64,000 bases of DNA, taken from an uncultured Lachnospira sp. (lineage in GTDB: Bacteria; Bacillota; Clostridia; Lachnospirales; Lachnospiraceae). The notes under the pieces were generated by a model. It was not told the DNA's origin and ran no database searches. It saw nothing but the letters and a program-made list of their open reading frames with translations. Made by a program: the position numbers and the translations under genes. Position 1 is the stretch's first letter, and each line of letters begins with the position of its first letter. The stretch covers positions 42,517 through 106,516 of the forward strand of contig CAJUTV010000013.1 of the NCBI GenBank assembly GCA_910589305.1, given 5' to 3'. Shown piece after piece: positions 37,619-46,953 of this stretch.

Positions 37619-38098
37619 TTACAATTCCTCCTTTGATTTTTCATTCATATTACTTATTATAATTGTAGCTGCTCTATTTACAAATTCTAAAAGAATTTCA
37701 AAACAGTGATGATACTCTTCTATCCCCTTGCCATAAGGGTCATTTACTTCAACATTATCACACCCAATAAACTCATTAATAGTATACACATTAATTGCCT
37801 TATCATAATGATTGTATAACTTGGTCTTCATCAATGAATCCATCACCAGCACCAATGTATCTTTGCCAAAGTCACTGTTCTCAATCTGTTTTGCATTATT
37901 GCTTGGCATTATCATTCCATGACTGGCAGCAACCGCAACTGCTTTAGGATTATAAGGTTCTGGAAAAAGTACCACCATTCCCCTAGATTCCACGCTGATG
38001 TCTGTTCCCATAAGATTATGCTGCATAATTGTAGCTGCCATAGGACTTCTGCAGGTATTTCCAGTGCATACAAATATAATTTTGTTATAAGTATTCAT
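37619..38098 (-). CDS. Low-molecular-weight phosphatase, likely protein arginine phosphatase (YwlE-like)
   Basis: The N-terminal FVCTGNTCRSPMA is the phosphate-binding CX5R loop. The Thr in CTGNTCRS is the residue known from YwlE to favour phosphoarginine over phosphotyrosine, and the neighbours sua5 and rpiB match the ywlE locus. The general-acid region is NDPYGKGIEEY near residue 125. Removal of McsB arginine phosphate is therefore the likely role, though no mcsB is in this window. Start ATG at 38098 has TAGGG upstream; 159 residues. Confidence 0.88.
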   Translation of the reverse strand: MNTYNKIIFVCTGNTCRSPMAATIMQHNLMGTDISVESRGMVVLFPEPYNPKAVAVAASHGMIMPSNNAKQIENSDFGKDTLVLVMDSLMKTKLYNHYDKAINVYTINEFIGCDNVEVNDPYGKGIEEYHHCFEILLEFVNRAATIIISNMNEKSKEEL

Positions 38099-38245
38099 AA
38101 ATAACCCTACCATTCTATCATCGTATATCGTTGAAGAAGACTTCTATCTCTTTAAGTAAGAAAACAACCATTTGCAAATTGGCGCTCCCTTTCAATGTCA
38201 GGAGTATTAAACAAACAGTCTTACCTTTTAAATAATGAGAATATA

Positions 38246-39298
38246 TCATACATGTAAGATTGTATGTCCAGCAGCCTTAATCAATCGATTCATAACAGCG
38301 GCACCCACATTCTTTGTAGGAAAACTCTCTGAATAGACATAATCTACTTTTTTTTCATCAAATAACCGCAACGCTTCAAATAAATTTCTTGCATTGCTTG
38401 CCTCATCATATCTGCTGCCTATATCAAATACAATGTCTGCTTTATACTTTCTTAAATTTTCGCTGCATGTCAAAATACCAACATTCAATCCTTCTAACTG
38501 TTTCTCGCCTGTCAAACGATTGATTGTATCAATCACATTATGGTCTTTTCCATCAACAATAATTACCTGCGCTTTCGGTGCATAATGCTTATATTTCATG
38601 CCAGGTGCTTTAGGAACAACTCCTTGTGCAACATTCTCCTGAATTGCGGGGTCAACAAACACCCCACCTAAAACATGTTCAAGCTGTGCTTTTGTTATAT
38701 ATCCTGGTCTTAATATCATAGGCTTGTCTACACTTAAATCAATAATGGTTGATTCTACACCTATATCCACCTCATCGCTTTCAATAATCATATCAATGAC
38801 GCCATTCATATCTTCAATAACATGCTTTGCCCTTGTTGGACTTGGACGTCCAGAAATATTTGCACTGGGTGCAGCTATAAAAATTTTTGACTTTTTAATT
38901 AAATTTGCTGCCACAAAATGACTTGGCATACGTATGGCAACAGTATCAAGTCCCCCTGTTATGCTATCTGGAATACATTGCTTTTTCCTTAATATCATGG
39001 TTAATGGTCCTGGCCAAAAAGTAGCCGCAACCTTTTTCACTCGGTCATCTATGCCAACAGCCAACTTATCTAAATCCGCTACATCAGCAATATGCACAAT
39101 TAATGGATTGTCTGATGGTCGTCTTTTTGCGGCATATATTTTTGCTGAAGCCATTTCATCAAGTGCATTTGCACCAAGACCATACACGGTTTCTGTTGGA
39201 AATGCGACCAATCCTCCATTTTTTAGTATCTGTGCAGCTTTCATATAAATGGCTTCATCGCTGTCCTTATTTTGTATTTTGGCAATGATTGTGTCCAT
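38246..39298 (-). CDS. L-threonylcarbamoyladenylate synthase (Sua5 type)
   Basis: Makes the threonylcarbamoyl-AMP used for t6A37 modification of tRNA. Its 350 residues place it in the long Sua5 form: YrdC domain first (GGLVAFPTETVYGLGANA, YAAKRRPSDNPLIVHI, FWPGPLTMIL, PSANISGRPSPT), then the C-terminal Sua5 domain (GMKYKHYAPKAQV linker onward). First gene of the sua5-ywlE-rpiB-dCMP deaminase series. Confidence 0.95.
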   Translation of the reverse strand: MDTIIAKIQNKDSDEAIYMKAAQILKNGGLVAFPTETVYGLGANALDEMASAKIYAAKRRPSDNPLIVHIADVADLDKLAVGIDDRVKKVAATFWPGPLTMILRKKQCIPDSITGGLDTVAIRMPSHFVAANLIKKSKIFIAAPSANISGRPSPTRAKHVIEDMNGVIDMIIESDEVDIGVESTIIDLSVDKPMILRPGYITKAQLEHVLGGVFVDPAIQENVAQGVVPKAPGMKYKHYAPKAQVIIVDGKDHNVIDTINRLTGEKQLEGLNVGILTCSENLRKYKADIVFDIGSRYDEASNARNLFEALRLFDEKKVDYVYSESFPTKNVGAAVMNRLIKAAGHTILHV

Positions 39299-39721
39299 AG
39301 TCTTTATTCCTTTATTGTTGTACTTCTATACTTTTTATTTATATAAAGTCAAATAAATTGTAAAATTCATTTTTTCCACAAAGTTAAATTTTTCACAAAG
39401 TAAAATTCTTTATCTTATATAATACAACACTTCTTAAAATTTATCAAATCTCTTTATTTATTTTATAGTTTATTCGACCCTTCAACTATCACAGCACAAA
39501 TCATCAATAATACATATATGCTGTTCTTACTAATCAAAACGGATACTCGCAATCCGCTATGCTACTTGCTCAAACCATCTAGCTTATAACAACTTAAGTC
39601 CCCACTTATGCCTCTGTGGCATTGAAGTGGGAGACTTTCTTGACAAGATTAAAAAGATAACTTTACATTAAAAGCAGCCAAAAAATAAAACAACAATAAA
39701 ATGATTGAAAGACTAAAATTA
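39299..39721. other. Intergenic region between cwlD and sua5
   Basis: About 420 bp. The part near cwlD contains copy C of the structured repeat (39539-39652); the rest is AT-rich upstream sequence of sua5 with no recognised element. Confidence 0.55.
39539..39652 (+). repeat. Structured intergenic repeat, copy C
   Basis: Contains CGGAT-CTCGCAATCCG, GCTACTTGCTCAAACCATCTAG shared with copies D and F, the palindrome AAGTCCCCACTT/GAAGTGGGAGACTT, and a closing TTGACAAGATTAA. It lies ~70 nt after the cwlD stop. Confidence 0.8.
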
Positions 39722-40432
39722 TTATCCCTCAAAATAATTAAGAATCCCTTTTAAAATAGCATCCGCAACTTTTCTTTGATAACTTTCATCAATTAAAAGT
39801 TTTGTCTCACTGGCATTAGAAAGAAATCCACACTCTGCGATAATTGTAGGTGCTTTCGTATGAACTAACATATAGTATGTATTATCTGCTTTTTCAACAC
39901 GATTATTACTTTGGTCAAGATTTGCTTTAAAAGATTTTTGTACACATTCTGCTAACTTTTTTCCCTGTGCAGAATGTTTGTAATAAAAAACTTGCGCGCC
40001 CTTTGCACGCCCATCCTGAAAGCTATTTTGATGTATGCTCACAACAATATCTGCATTGCTCTCTAATATAATTTGACAGCGTTTTTTCATATCTGCCACT
40101 TTTTTATTACTGTCACTTTCACTATATAAACCATTATCATCTGTTCTTGTCATAACCACTGTAAAATTATTTTGTTCCAACAACTCTTTTAGATAGGTGC
40201 CAATAGCTAGATTAATCTCTTTTTCTTTATATCCTTCTGCGCTTGTTTTTCCTGGGTCAATCCCGCCATGCCCGCAATCTATGACAACAACTTTATTTTC
40301 TTTTTGTTCTGTATTTTGTGTTACAACAGTTGGTCGATTTTCACCATTTGCAGGAAGGCATATAAATGTTGCAGTAAATACGACACATATTAGTACTACT
40401 GACATAACCATTATTGTCACATTATCTTTCAT
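39722..40432 (-). CDS. cwlD: N-acetylmuramoyl-L-alanine amidase CwlD
   Basis: Amidase_3 zinc enzyme that cleaves the MurNAc-Ala bond; CwlD prepares muramic-lactam of spore cortex. 236 residues with an N-terminal membrane anchor/signal (residues 6-27). Zinc and catalytic residues: VVIDCGHGGIDPG (His), KEKEINLAIG (Glu), VVSIHQNSF (His) and IIAECGFLSN (Glu near 205). Appears to be a single gene, followed by repeat copy C. Other peptidoglycan amidase roles remain possible. Confidence 0.9.
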   Translation of the reverse strand: MKDNVTIMVMSVVLICVVFTATFICLPANGENRPTVVTQNTEQKENKVVVIDCGHGGIDPGKTSAEGYKEKEINLAIGTYLKELLEQNNFTVVMTRTDDNGLYSESDSNKKVADMKKRCQIILESNADIVVSIHQNSFQDGRAKGAQVFYYKHSAQGKKLAECVQKSFKANLDQSNNRVEKADNTYYMLVHTKAPTIIAECGFLSNASETKLLIDESYQRKVADAILKGILNYFEG

Positions 40433-40680
40433 AGTGCATCCTTTCGTGTTTGATATTCATTGATAGATAAAGACAAAAAACTAAACATTTTATTCTTATC
40501 TATCCATTAATATATGACACAAGGGACGTAATTATAACTACGCCCCTCAATCTGATTGCTCCTATTAATTTATTTTATTCGTGATATATATTTGCGAATT
40601 AACCGCTTCGCATAGCGTAGGTTGTGCGTAATATTTTTTATTGTTTTACAATGATAATTATTTTTTATTAAGAATGATAA

Positions 40681-41301
40681 TTATTTTTCATCGGATAATT
40701 CTAATAATTGGCTTATCCAATTACAAGTTTCTGGTTTGATACATAATGAATTATACTCCATAGGTATGTCTTTAATAACCCTTTTAAAGTCTTTCTCAAT
40801 TTTAGCCTTTGCCTTTTTATCTGCACAAAATACAACTGCTTTAACTGGAATATCTTTTACATCACTCAATAGCTTTTTTGTACACCCTATTTTATATAAT
40901 TGTGTAGAACACACAACAATCCGTACATCACATCGGAAAAATTCTATAAATCCAAGTTCATAGTCCACACTGCAATCGAAAATAATCCTATGATATCCTT
41001 TTAATTCCAACTGTGCTATTTTTTTAGGTGTTGCCTCACTGATAAATTGTATATTTTTATATAAAAAATCGTACATATCTGTTCCCATATTACTTGTCTC
41101 ATTACATATTTTCATATAATCTTTATTGTTGTTACACTCTACCAATGCTGTTTTAAATCCTTTAAAATTTGCACAGAAATTTGCTGCCATCATTGCTAAA
41201 TAGGTTGTTCCCACACCTCGTCCAGCTCCGATAATACCAATCTTTAATGGTTTATTAATCCGTATATCCTTTCGTTTTACATGCCCTAAAAATTTTCTCA
41301 T
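40681..41301 (-). CDS. ParA/MinD-like P-loop protein lacking the Walker lysine
   Basis: A 206-residue protein whose LKIGIIGAGRGVGTTYLAMMAANFCA resembles the N-terminus of ParA/MinD/CpaE-type proteins but with GVGTT where GKT would carry the Walker lysine, as in atypical TadZ/CpaE-like members. Later parts fit the fold: a FDCSVDY strand at the Walker B place and RIVVCSTQLYKIG. It overlaps the end of the kinase gene by 47 nt, so both are one unit. Function unknown; a role in localisation or as a kinase partner is inference. Confidence 0.7.
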   Translation of the reverse strand: MRKFLGHVKRKDIRINKPLKIGIIGAGRGVGTTYLAMMAANFCANFKGFKTALVECNNNKDYMKICNETSNMGTDMYDFLYKNIQFISEATPKKIAQLELKGYHRIIFDCSVDYELGFIEFFRCDVRIVVCSTQLYKIGCTKKLLSDVKDIPVKAVVFCADKKAKAKIEKDFKRVIKDIPMEYNSLCIKPETCNWISQLLELSDEK

Positions 41302-42679
41302 ACCATGTCACTCTTTTTTTCTTATTTTCTACATGCAAAATACTCTCTGCCAATTCCGCAAACAATTCATTGCTTTTATGCCAGTTATATATGCAGGGAA
41401 AGCGAAAGCATCTATGCTTTATATTGATTTTCTTTATATATTTATAAAATTCTTTTCCGCCAATATGATTAATAACAAGGATTGTGTTTGTGTTTACCTT
41501 TTTCATAACATCTGTTATACAAGTTCTATATCCCGCAATACCAATTAATATATTGATTGCATTATCAACATATTGATTTTTAAAAATGCCCATATCATGT
41601 ATACAATAGGTAAATTGCGATAAATCACAACAAACACCTTGATAATATTCAGGAACAATATGTATATTATAAACTTGATATGTTCCATAAGCACTGCACT
41701 TCGTAAGAAGTCCAACATCTCTATAATCGCGTCTGTCTCCATGCCTTATACATACAACATCTATATTTTTCTTTGCCAGAAAAGAAGCTATACATAAACA
41801 AAAATGTGTTGTTCCTATTTTACAAGCCAGTCCGCTCACATAAATATGTTTTTGTTCTTTATTGCTGCAAATGCAATTATCACTACTATTCATATTATTA
41901 TTAATATTGTTTTTTTGCGAAATATATACTAATTCATTTTTTACTTCTGTTATGGTTTTATATCGTTGATTTCTATTGTGTCGTATACATCGTTTAATAA
42001 TAGACCCAATAGAAGCTGAGTACATTTGACATACATTTTGTACATCATCTGTAATAGACTGCATATGACCACCTGTAATCATATACAACAATAAGATACC
42101 GATACTATAGATATCGGAATCAATCGTTCCACTTGAAACGTACTGTTCAGGTGCTGCAAATCCCACAGTTCCATATTCTTTGGTACATTGTTCATCAATC
42201 CGCCTTGAACTGTCAAAATCAATAATGCTAATTCCACACACTTCTTTGTCTGCTAACTTTTTTATATATTCATCTCTTACAATAATATTAGCTGGTTTTA
42301 TATCAAGATGAATAATGCCTACATGATTATGCAGATACTCTAATACGCTGCATATTTGTATACCAAGTATAGCAATTTGTGTTATAGATAATGTCCCTGT
42401 CTCATGGATATATTCTGTTAAAGATTTACCAGAAATATATTCTTCAATAATGCAAATACTATCAATATTGGCATCAATATCATATATTAATGGTACACCA
42501 GTGTATTTTAGACTCTTGATAAGATTGGCTTCTTTTAAAATACGGCTGCATTCTGCAGCATTTTGATAAACAGTCTTGGCAACCCTTAATACCTGAAGTT
42601 GCTTATGTCTCACAAGCTTAACATCAGAATGTGAAGTTTTTGCCAATTGTTCTACTACCTCATACTTATCAGATAGAAT
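41255..42679 (-). CDS. Serine/threonine protein kinase fused to a MinD-like P-loop domain
   Basis: The N-terminal ~250 residues form a Hanks-type kinase: VAK lysine, αC Glu in LKEANLI, HLDIKPANI, DFD in place of DFG, GTVGFAAPEQ and SDIYSIGILL. The glycine loop is absent (QLAKTSHSDVKL). After a linker, GLACKIGTTHFCLCIASFLA starts a ParA/MinD-like domain lacking the Walker lysine. The frame opens with TTG at 42646, but the kinase N-lobe (LSDKYEVVEQL) continues upstream to an ATT at 42679, 9 nt after GGAGG, so an ATT start is proposed (475 residues). No transmembrane segment or PASTA repeat is seen. Confidence 0.8.
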   Translation of the reverse strand: MLSDKYEVVEQLAKTSHSDVKLVRHKQLQVLRVAKTVYQNAAECSRILKEANLIKSLKYTGVPLIYDIDANIDSICIIEEYISGKSLTEYIHETGTLSITQIAILGIQICSVLEYLHNHVGIIHLDIKPANIIVRDEYIKKLADKEVCGISIIDFDSSRRIDEQCTKEYGTVGFAAPEQYVSSGTIDSDIYSIGILLLYMITGGHMQSITDDVQNVCQMYSASIGSIIKRCIRHNRNQRYKTITEVKNELVYISQKNNINNNMNSSDNCICSNKEQKHIYVSGLACKIGTTHFCLCIASFLAKKNIDVVCIRHGDRRDYRDVGLLTKCSAYGTYQVYNIHIVPEYYQGVCCDLSQFTYCIHDMGIFKNQYVDNAINILIGIAGYRTCITDVMKKVNTNTILVINHIGGKEFYKYIKKINIKHRCFRFPCIYNWHKSNELFAELAESILHVENKKKRVTWYEKIFRACKTKGYTD

Positions 42680-43089
42680 TAACTTATACCTCCTTTCATA
42701 TTACCAACCAGCTTGGTTATTATACTATCACAATACTTTTTAAATTGCAATACTTTTTTTATATTTTTATTACTATTATACTTTTTTATTTTAATCCTTA
42801 TCACTATACTACTTTTTATACTTATTATAATATCTATTTTTTACATTTTTAATACAGCCATATGTCTGAAAAATTTTTCATTTATGTTTTTTTCATACTT
42901 CCTGTCTTTACATATCCATTAAAAATGGGTATTATATTATATTATAGTTATTGTACTTTTACTAGACAAATACCCTTAACGTTTAAATATCTATAAAATC
43001 AAACGGTTTCATAAAACACAAAAGTATGCAGGATTTAAGCCGCCGACATCAATCACCATTATGAAGTTCTGTGGCATGAAAGGATTATT
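42680..43089. other. Divergent intergenic region, T-rich tract
   Basis: About 410 bp between the kinase gene and mecA. Positions 42710-42860 are an almost pure pyrimidine-rich plus strand with repeated TACTAT/ATACTTTTT units. The mecA ribosome binding site is at the far end. No gene supported. Confidence 0.5.
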
Positions 43090-43998
43090 ATGAAAATTGA
43101 AAAAATAAATGATAACCAAATAAGGTGTACTTTAAATAAAAGTGACCTTACTTCACGACATTTAAAAATCAGTGAGCTTGTTTATGGCAGTGAAAATGCT
43201 AGAGAGTTATTTCGCGATATGATGCAGCAGGCCTCTTATGAGCTTGGTTTTGAAGCGGAGGACATTCCTTTGATGATTGAAGCAATCCCAGTAAATGCTG
43301 AATGTATTGTTCTTATAGTCACCAAAGTGGAAGACCCCGAAGAATTAGACACTCGATTTTCAAGATTTTCGGATGAATCAGACAGTGATGAAGATTATGT
43401 ATTTGATAACTTTTCAGACCAAATTGATTCAATGGAAGAAATACCAGAAGAAATAACTCAACCTTCCGCTACAGAAGAACTTGATTCTTTAGATAGTGAA
43501 GTCAAAGTACCTTCTGCCGACACAGCTAATGATGTGATTAACCTTTTTAATAAAGTAAAAGATTATCTCAACAAAAGTATTGAGGAAGCCTCTGGAAATG
43601 GAGGATTTGTTTCTCTTAAAGATTCGCTCAGTGAAAATAATCCAAAAAATGATAGCACATCTTATACAGAGCAAAATAAAACAGCAAAACCAGTGAACCA
43701 CGAACCTATTATGCGTGTTTTTAAATTTGATTCATTCGATGCATTTTCTAATGCTGCAATGGCAGTAAAACCCATTTATGCTGATATTAATTCTCTATAT
43801 AAAGACCCTGTATCAGGTATCTATTATCTTGTTTTAAGAAAGACATTGATTAACAACACATCTTATAATAAAGCTTGTAATATTCTCTCAGAATATGGAA
43901 GCAAAGAAAATTTAAACAACAATATTGTATATTTTTATGACGAACATTTTGACTGTATTGTAAAAAATCGTGCTATTCAAACAATTTCAGACTTATAA
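43090..43998 (+). CDS. mecA: Adaptor protein MecA
   Basis: MecA delivers substrates to ClpC for degradation. The 302-residue protein has the conserved N-terminal substrate-binding part (MKIEKINDNQIRCTL, FRDMMQQASYELGFE), an acidic linker (residues ~95-150, many Asp/Glu), and the C-terminal ClpC-binding domain (VFKFDSFDAFSNAA, YKDPVSGIYYLVL, EYGSK). AAAGGA precedes ATG. Longer than Bacillus MecA because of the linker. Confidence 0.92.
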   Translation: MKIEKINDNQIRCTLNKSDLTSRHLKISELVYGSENARELFRDMMQQASYELGFEAEDIPLMIEAIPVNAECIVLIVTKVEDPEELDTRFSRFSDESDSDEDYVFDNFSDQIDSMEEIPEEITQPSATEELDSLDSEVKVPSADTANDVINLFNKVKDYLNKSIEEASGNGGFVSLKDSLSENNPKNDSTSYTEQNKTAKPVNHEPIMRVFKFDSFDAFSNAAMAVKPIYADINSLYKDPVSGIYYLVLRKTLINNTSYNKACNILSEYGSKENLNNNIVYFYDEHFDCIVKNRAIQTISDL

Positions 43999-44051
43999 AA
44001 AAATACCTTATGAAATTTATTAAAAGCAACATTTTATTTTATAAAAAAACT

Positions 44052-44082
44052 GCCGTATAAAGCAAAAAACACTTTATGCGGC
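44052..44082. terminator. Bidirectional terminator hairpin after mecA
   Basis: GCCGTATAAAG pairs with CTTTATGCGGC around CAAAAAACA. On the minus strand it is followed by AGTTTTTTT; on the plus strand by GTTTCTATATTT. Confidence 0.75.
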
Positions 44083-44197
44083 GTTTCTATATTTATAAAA
44101 AATGCTGTATAGCTCTTTCAAGCTTATAAGACAAACAATGTTTGTTATAACTTGCTGATAGTCAAACTTTTTTATAATAACTTTCTTATAAAATGAA

Positions 44198-44239
44198 AAA
44201 GCAAAAGAACAATCAAAAAATCAACCATTCTTTTGCTTT
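44198..44239 (-). terminator. Terminator after the DUF1858 gene
   Basis: AAAGCAAAAGAA (44198-44209) pairs with TTCTTTTGCTTT (44228-44239), a 12-bp perfect stem, followed on the minus strand by TTCATTTT. It lies 28 nt past the DUF1858 stop. Confidence 0.8.
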
Positions 44240-44266
44240 ATCCATCTACTATAAACTTTTTACAAA

Positions 44267-44473
44267 TCAACCTACAGAGTCAAGATAATTTGTTATGTCT
44301 TCCATCAATGCATCACAGTCAAGGTTATGAACCATTGCTGCCTCCTCAATCGTTTCTCCTGCTGATGATGGACAGCCTACACAGTGCATTCCTGCACTCA
44401 TAAGGATAGGAATAATGCCTGCATCCATTTGTATTGCTTCGCCAATTGTAGTATCCTTTGTTATCTTAGCCAT
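44267..44473 (-). CDS. DUF1858 domain protein
   Basis: A 68-residue protein matching DUF1858 (related to the ScdA N-terminal domain): MAKITKDTTIGEAIQ, then GMHCVGCPSSAGETIEEAA with the conserved CxxC, and a final helix. Such proteins are linked to redox or iron-sulfur chemistry, but the function is not established. ATG at 44473 follows the family; a TTG at 44479 is 5 nt after AGGAGG and cannot be excluded. A terminator follows. Confidence 0.88.
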   Translation of the reverse strand: MAKITKDTTIGEAIQMDAGIIPILMSAGMHCVGCPSSAGETIEEAAMVHNLDCDALMEDITNYLDSVG

Positions 44474-44711
44474 TTTCAATATTACCTCCTAAATTTTTTA
44501 CTTATAGTATGTCCTAACATTATAAAAAACATTAAAAACAATAAAATATAAATTCTATTTTAATCTTTTTAATATTATCTCATAATATAATCGTTGTTAT
44601 TAAAAATGTCAAGGTATTACACCATTTTTATTTATTAAAAATTTATTTTAAATATAAAAAATAATACTAAAAATTGTCACAAAGAAAGTAACTTTTATAT
44701 GTTGTTTTGTA

Positions 44712-44740
44712 TTGAATTTTACTTTCTAATATCGTATAAT
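44712..44740 (+). promoter_or_regulatory. Promoter for the ferredoxin gene
   Basis: TTGAAT (44712-44717), 17-nt spacer, TATAAT (44735-44740), with transcription start near 44747 and a short leader holding AAGGAGG. Confidence 0.8.
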
Positions 44741-44772
44741 CAAGGAAACGAATTATAAGGAGGATTATAGTA

Positions 44773-44943
44773 ATGGCATATGTAATTAATGACGAATGTA
44801 TCAATTGTGGTGCTTGTGCTGCTGGCTGTCCAGTAGAAGCTATCAGTGAAGGTGCTTCTCATATGGAAATTAACGCAGATGCTTGCATCGATTGCGGTGC
44901 TTGTGCTGGTGTATGTCCAGTAAGCGCTCCTAATCCACAGTAG
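44773..44943 (+). CDS. Small 2[4Fe-4S] ferredoxin
   Basis: A 56-residue electron carrier. It has two CxxCxxCxxxCP cluster motifs: CINCGACAAGCPVEA near residue 9 and CIDCGACAGVCPVSA near residue 38, the classic clostridial ferredoxin. It would serve pyruvate:ferredoxin oxidoreductase, hydrogenase or Rnf; none is in the window. Too short for many gene finders but well supported: consensus promoter, AAGGAGG before ATG and a strong terminator. Confidence 0.97.
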   Translation: MAYVINDECINCGACAAGCPVEAISEGASHMEINADACIDCGACAGVCPVSAPNPQ

Positions 44944-44992
44944 TTTGAATTAAACGACATATAAAGTGGACAAGGATTATCTTTATCTACAT

Positions 44993-45024
44993 AAAAATCA
45001 CAACATTTACTGTTGTGATTTTTT
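44993..45024 (+). terminator. Rho-independent terminator after ferredoxin
   Basis: AAAAATCACAACA pairs with TGTTGTGATTTTTT around TTAC, ending in a T run. Strong canonical structure. Confidence 0.93.
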
Positions 45025-45157
45025 AGGAAAATATGTTAGTTTTGTCAAACTTTTGTTTTATAAAACTTTTTTATTTAATTACTTTTTAACTATCTTAAAT
45101 AAAAGCCTAGCTTGTTCATTTTTTTATTTGTCTGATTTATATACTATACTTTTTATC

Positions 45158-46504
45158 TTAGCCATTCCCCATTTTATTATTCAACAAATCTGCAAATCTT
45201 GTCTGTTCAGGTATCCAAGCCATTTTAACTGTTCCAATCGGACCATTTCTTTGCTTTGCAATAATAACCTCAGCAATTCCTTTAACTTCTGTGTCCTTAT
45301 TATAATAATCATCACGATATAAAAACATCACCACATCGGCATCTTGTTCAATCGCTCCAGACTCTCTTAAATCGGACAACATTGGTCTATGGTCTGGTCG
45401 TTGTTCTACCGCACGGCTAAGCTGTGATAAAGTAACTACTGGAACGTCAAGTTCTCTTGCCAATGCTTTCAATGACCTTGATATATCCGATATTTGCTGT
45501 TGTCTGGAAGCCTCTTTGCCGCTTCCATTCATCAACTGAAGATAGTCGATAATAACTAATCCTAAATCGTTTTCCATCTTATATTTTCTGCATTTTGAAC
45601 GAAGCTGTGCAACAGATATACTTGGCGTGTCATCAATAATCAAATGTGAGCGCGCTATACTGTCTGCTCCTTCAACCAGTTTGCCCCAATCGCTTGAATC
45701 CAATCGTCCTTTTCTTATCTTATCTGCCTCTACAGTAGACTCTAAACTTAACATTCGATTGACAAGCTGAACATTGGACATTTCCAATGAAAAGATTGCT
45801 GTGGTAATTCCCTGTTTAATGGAAACATTCTCTGCCACATTTAATACAAATGCTGTTTTTCCCATAGACGGTCTTGCTGCTATCAGCACAAAATCAGACG
45901 GCTGAAGCCCTGATAAGTAATTGTCTAAATCTTTAAACCCTGTAGGAATCCCTGTGACTGCCCCTCTATTTTTTGCTGCTGCCTGTATTCTGTCTAACGC
46001 CTCCAAAACAACCTTGTCGATTGGCGTATATACATGTTCCCCTTTATTTTTAACCAACTCAAATATCTGCTTTTCTGTATCTGCTAAAATATCCTCTGTA
46101 GGCTGTGCCCCTGCATAACATGCGTTCGCAATATTATTATTGACTTTAATAATATTTCTTAAGATTGATTTTTCTTTAACAATTGATGCGTACTGCCTTA
46201 TATTGGCTGATGTCGGCACTGCTGCCAGCAAATCGCGAATAAATGCAACACTATATATATCCGATGCAATATTTTTTGCCTTAAGACGCTCCTGCAATGT
46301 AACAATATCAACGGATTTACCCTCATTATTCATCTCAACCATTGTCTGAAACATAATGCCATATTGATTATGATAAAAGTCTTCCGTACATAACATTTCA
46401 CCTGCAGTAATAATGGCTTGTCTGTCCATAATCATTGAACCAACAACCGATTGTTCCGCCTCAAGACTGTTAGGCATAACTCTTGTAATTGTAGCCTCTT
46501 CCAT
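45158..46504 (-). CDS. dnaB: Replicative DNA helicase DnaB
   Basis: Ring helicase of the replication fork, loaded by the DnaD/DnaI-like proteins encoded at 18-20 kb. 448 residues: N-terminal domain (PNSLEAEQSVVGSM), RecA-like domain with Walker A ARPSMGKTAF near 210, FSLEM, LVIIDYLQLM near 320, LKALARELDVPVVTLSQLSRAVEQRPD and SGAIEQDADVVMFLYRD. Its ATG shares one base with the rplI stop (TAATG), so the two are coupled. Confidence 0.98.
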   Translation of the reverse strand: MEEATITRVMPNSLEAEQSVVGSMIMDRQAIITAGEMLCTEDFYHNQYGIMFQTMVEMNNEGKSVDIVTLQERLKAKNIASDIYSVAFIRDLLAAVPTSANIRQYASIVKEKSILRNIIKVNNNIANACYAGAQPTEDILADTEKQIFELVKNKGEHVYTPIDKVVLEALDRIQAAAKNRGAVTGIPTGFKDLDNYLSGLQPSDFVLIAARPSMGKTAFVLNVAENVSIKQGITTAIFSLEMSNVQLVNRMLSLESTVEADKIRKGRLDSSDWGKLVEGADSIARSHLIIDDTPSISVAQLRSKCRKYKMENDLGLVIIDYLQLMNGSGKEASRQQQISDISRSLKALARELDVPVVTLSQLSRAVEQRPDHRPMLSDLRESGAIEQDADVVMFLYRDDYYNKDTEVKGIAEVIIAKQRNGPIGTVKMAWIPEQTRFADLLNNKMGNG

Positions 46505-46953
46505 TATTTTTCTTCCTCAACAACCACCTTCAATTTTGCTGTTACATCTTTATGCAGTTTGCATGCAACTTCATAGGTACCCAATGCTTTTATAGACTCT
46601 TCCAACTTCATTTTTTTCTTGTCAATATCCAATCCAAGCTGTGTTTTTGCTGCTAACGATATCTCTTTTGATGATATAGCGCCAAACACACGCCCTTCTT
46701 TGCCCGTCTTTATACATAAACGAACAGGTTTTGCCTCCACTTTTACTGCAAACTCTTTAGCTGCTGCTAACTCAAGTTCATCTTGTCTTTGTTTTTTTTC
46801 TTTCTGAATTTTTAAATCATTTAAATTCTTTGCATTGGCTTCTAAACCAAGCTTTTTAGGCAATATATAATTGCGTGCATATCCATCGCTAACCTTAACG
46901 ATTTCTCCCTTTTTTCCCAATGCTTTCACATCTTCAAGTAAAATTATTTCCAT
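46504..46953 (-). CDS. rplI: 50S ribosomal protein bL9
   Basis: Ribosomal protein bL9, 149 residues: the N-terminal MEIILLEDVKALGKKGEIVKVSDGYARNYILPK globule, a long connecting helix (DLKIQKEKKQRQDELELAAAK) and the C-terminal RNA-binding domain. Starts directly after the gdpP stop (TAAATG). Confidence 0.98.
   Translation of the reverse strand: MEIILLEDVKALGKKGEIVKVSDGYARNYILPKKLGLEANAKNLNDLKIQKEKKQRQDELELAAAKEFAVKVEAKPVRLCIKTGKEGRVFGAISSKEISLAAKTQLGLDIDKKKMKLEESIKALGTYEVACKLHKDVTAKLKVVVEEEK

Noticed and set aside
40521..40549. Hairpin AGGG-CGTA/TACG-CCCT downstream of the ParA-like gene
   Set aside because: Stem is interrupted and no T run follows on the minus strand, so it is not called a terminator.
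42710..42870. Small hydrophobic reading frames in the T-rich tract before mecA
   Set aside because: Phe/Ile-rich translations arise from the pyrimidine-rich composition; no ribosome binding site.
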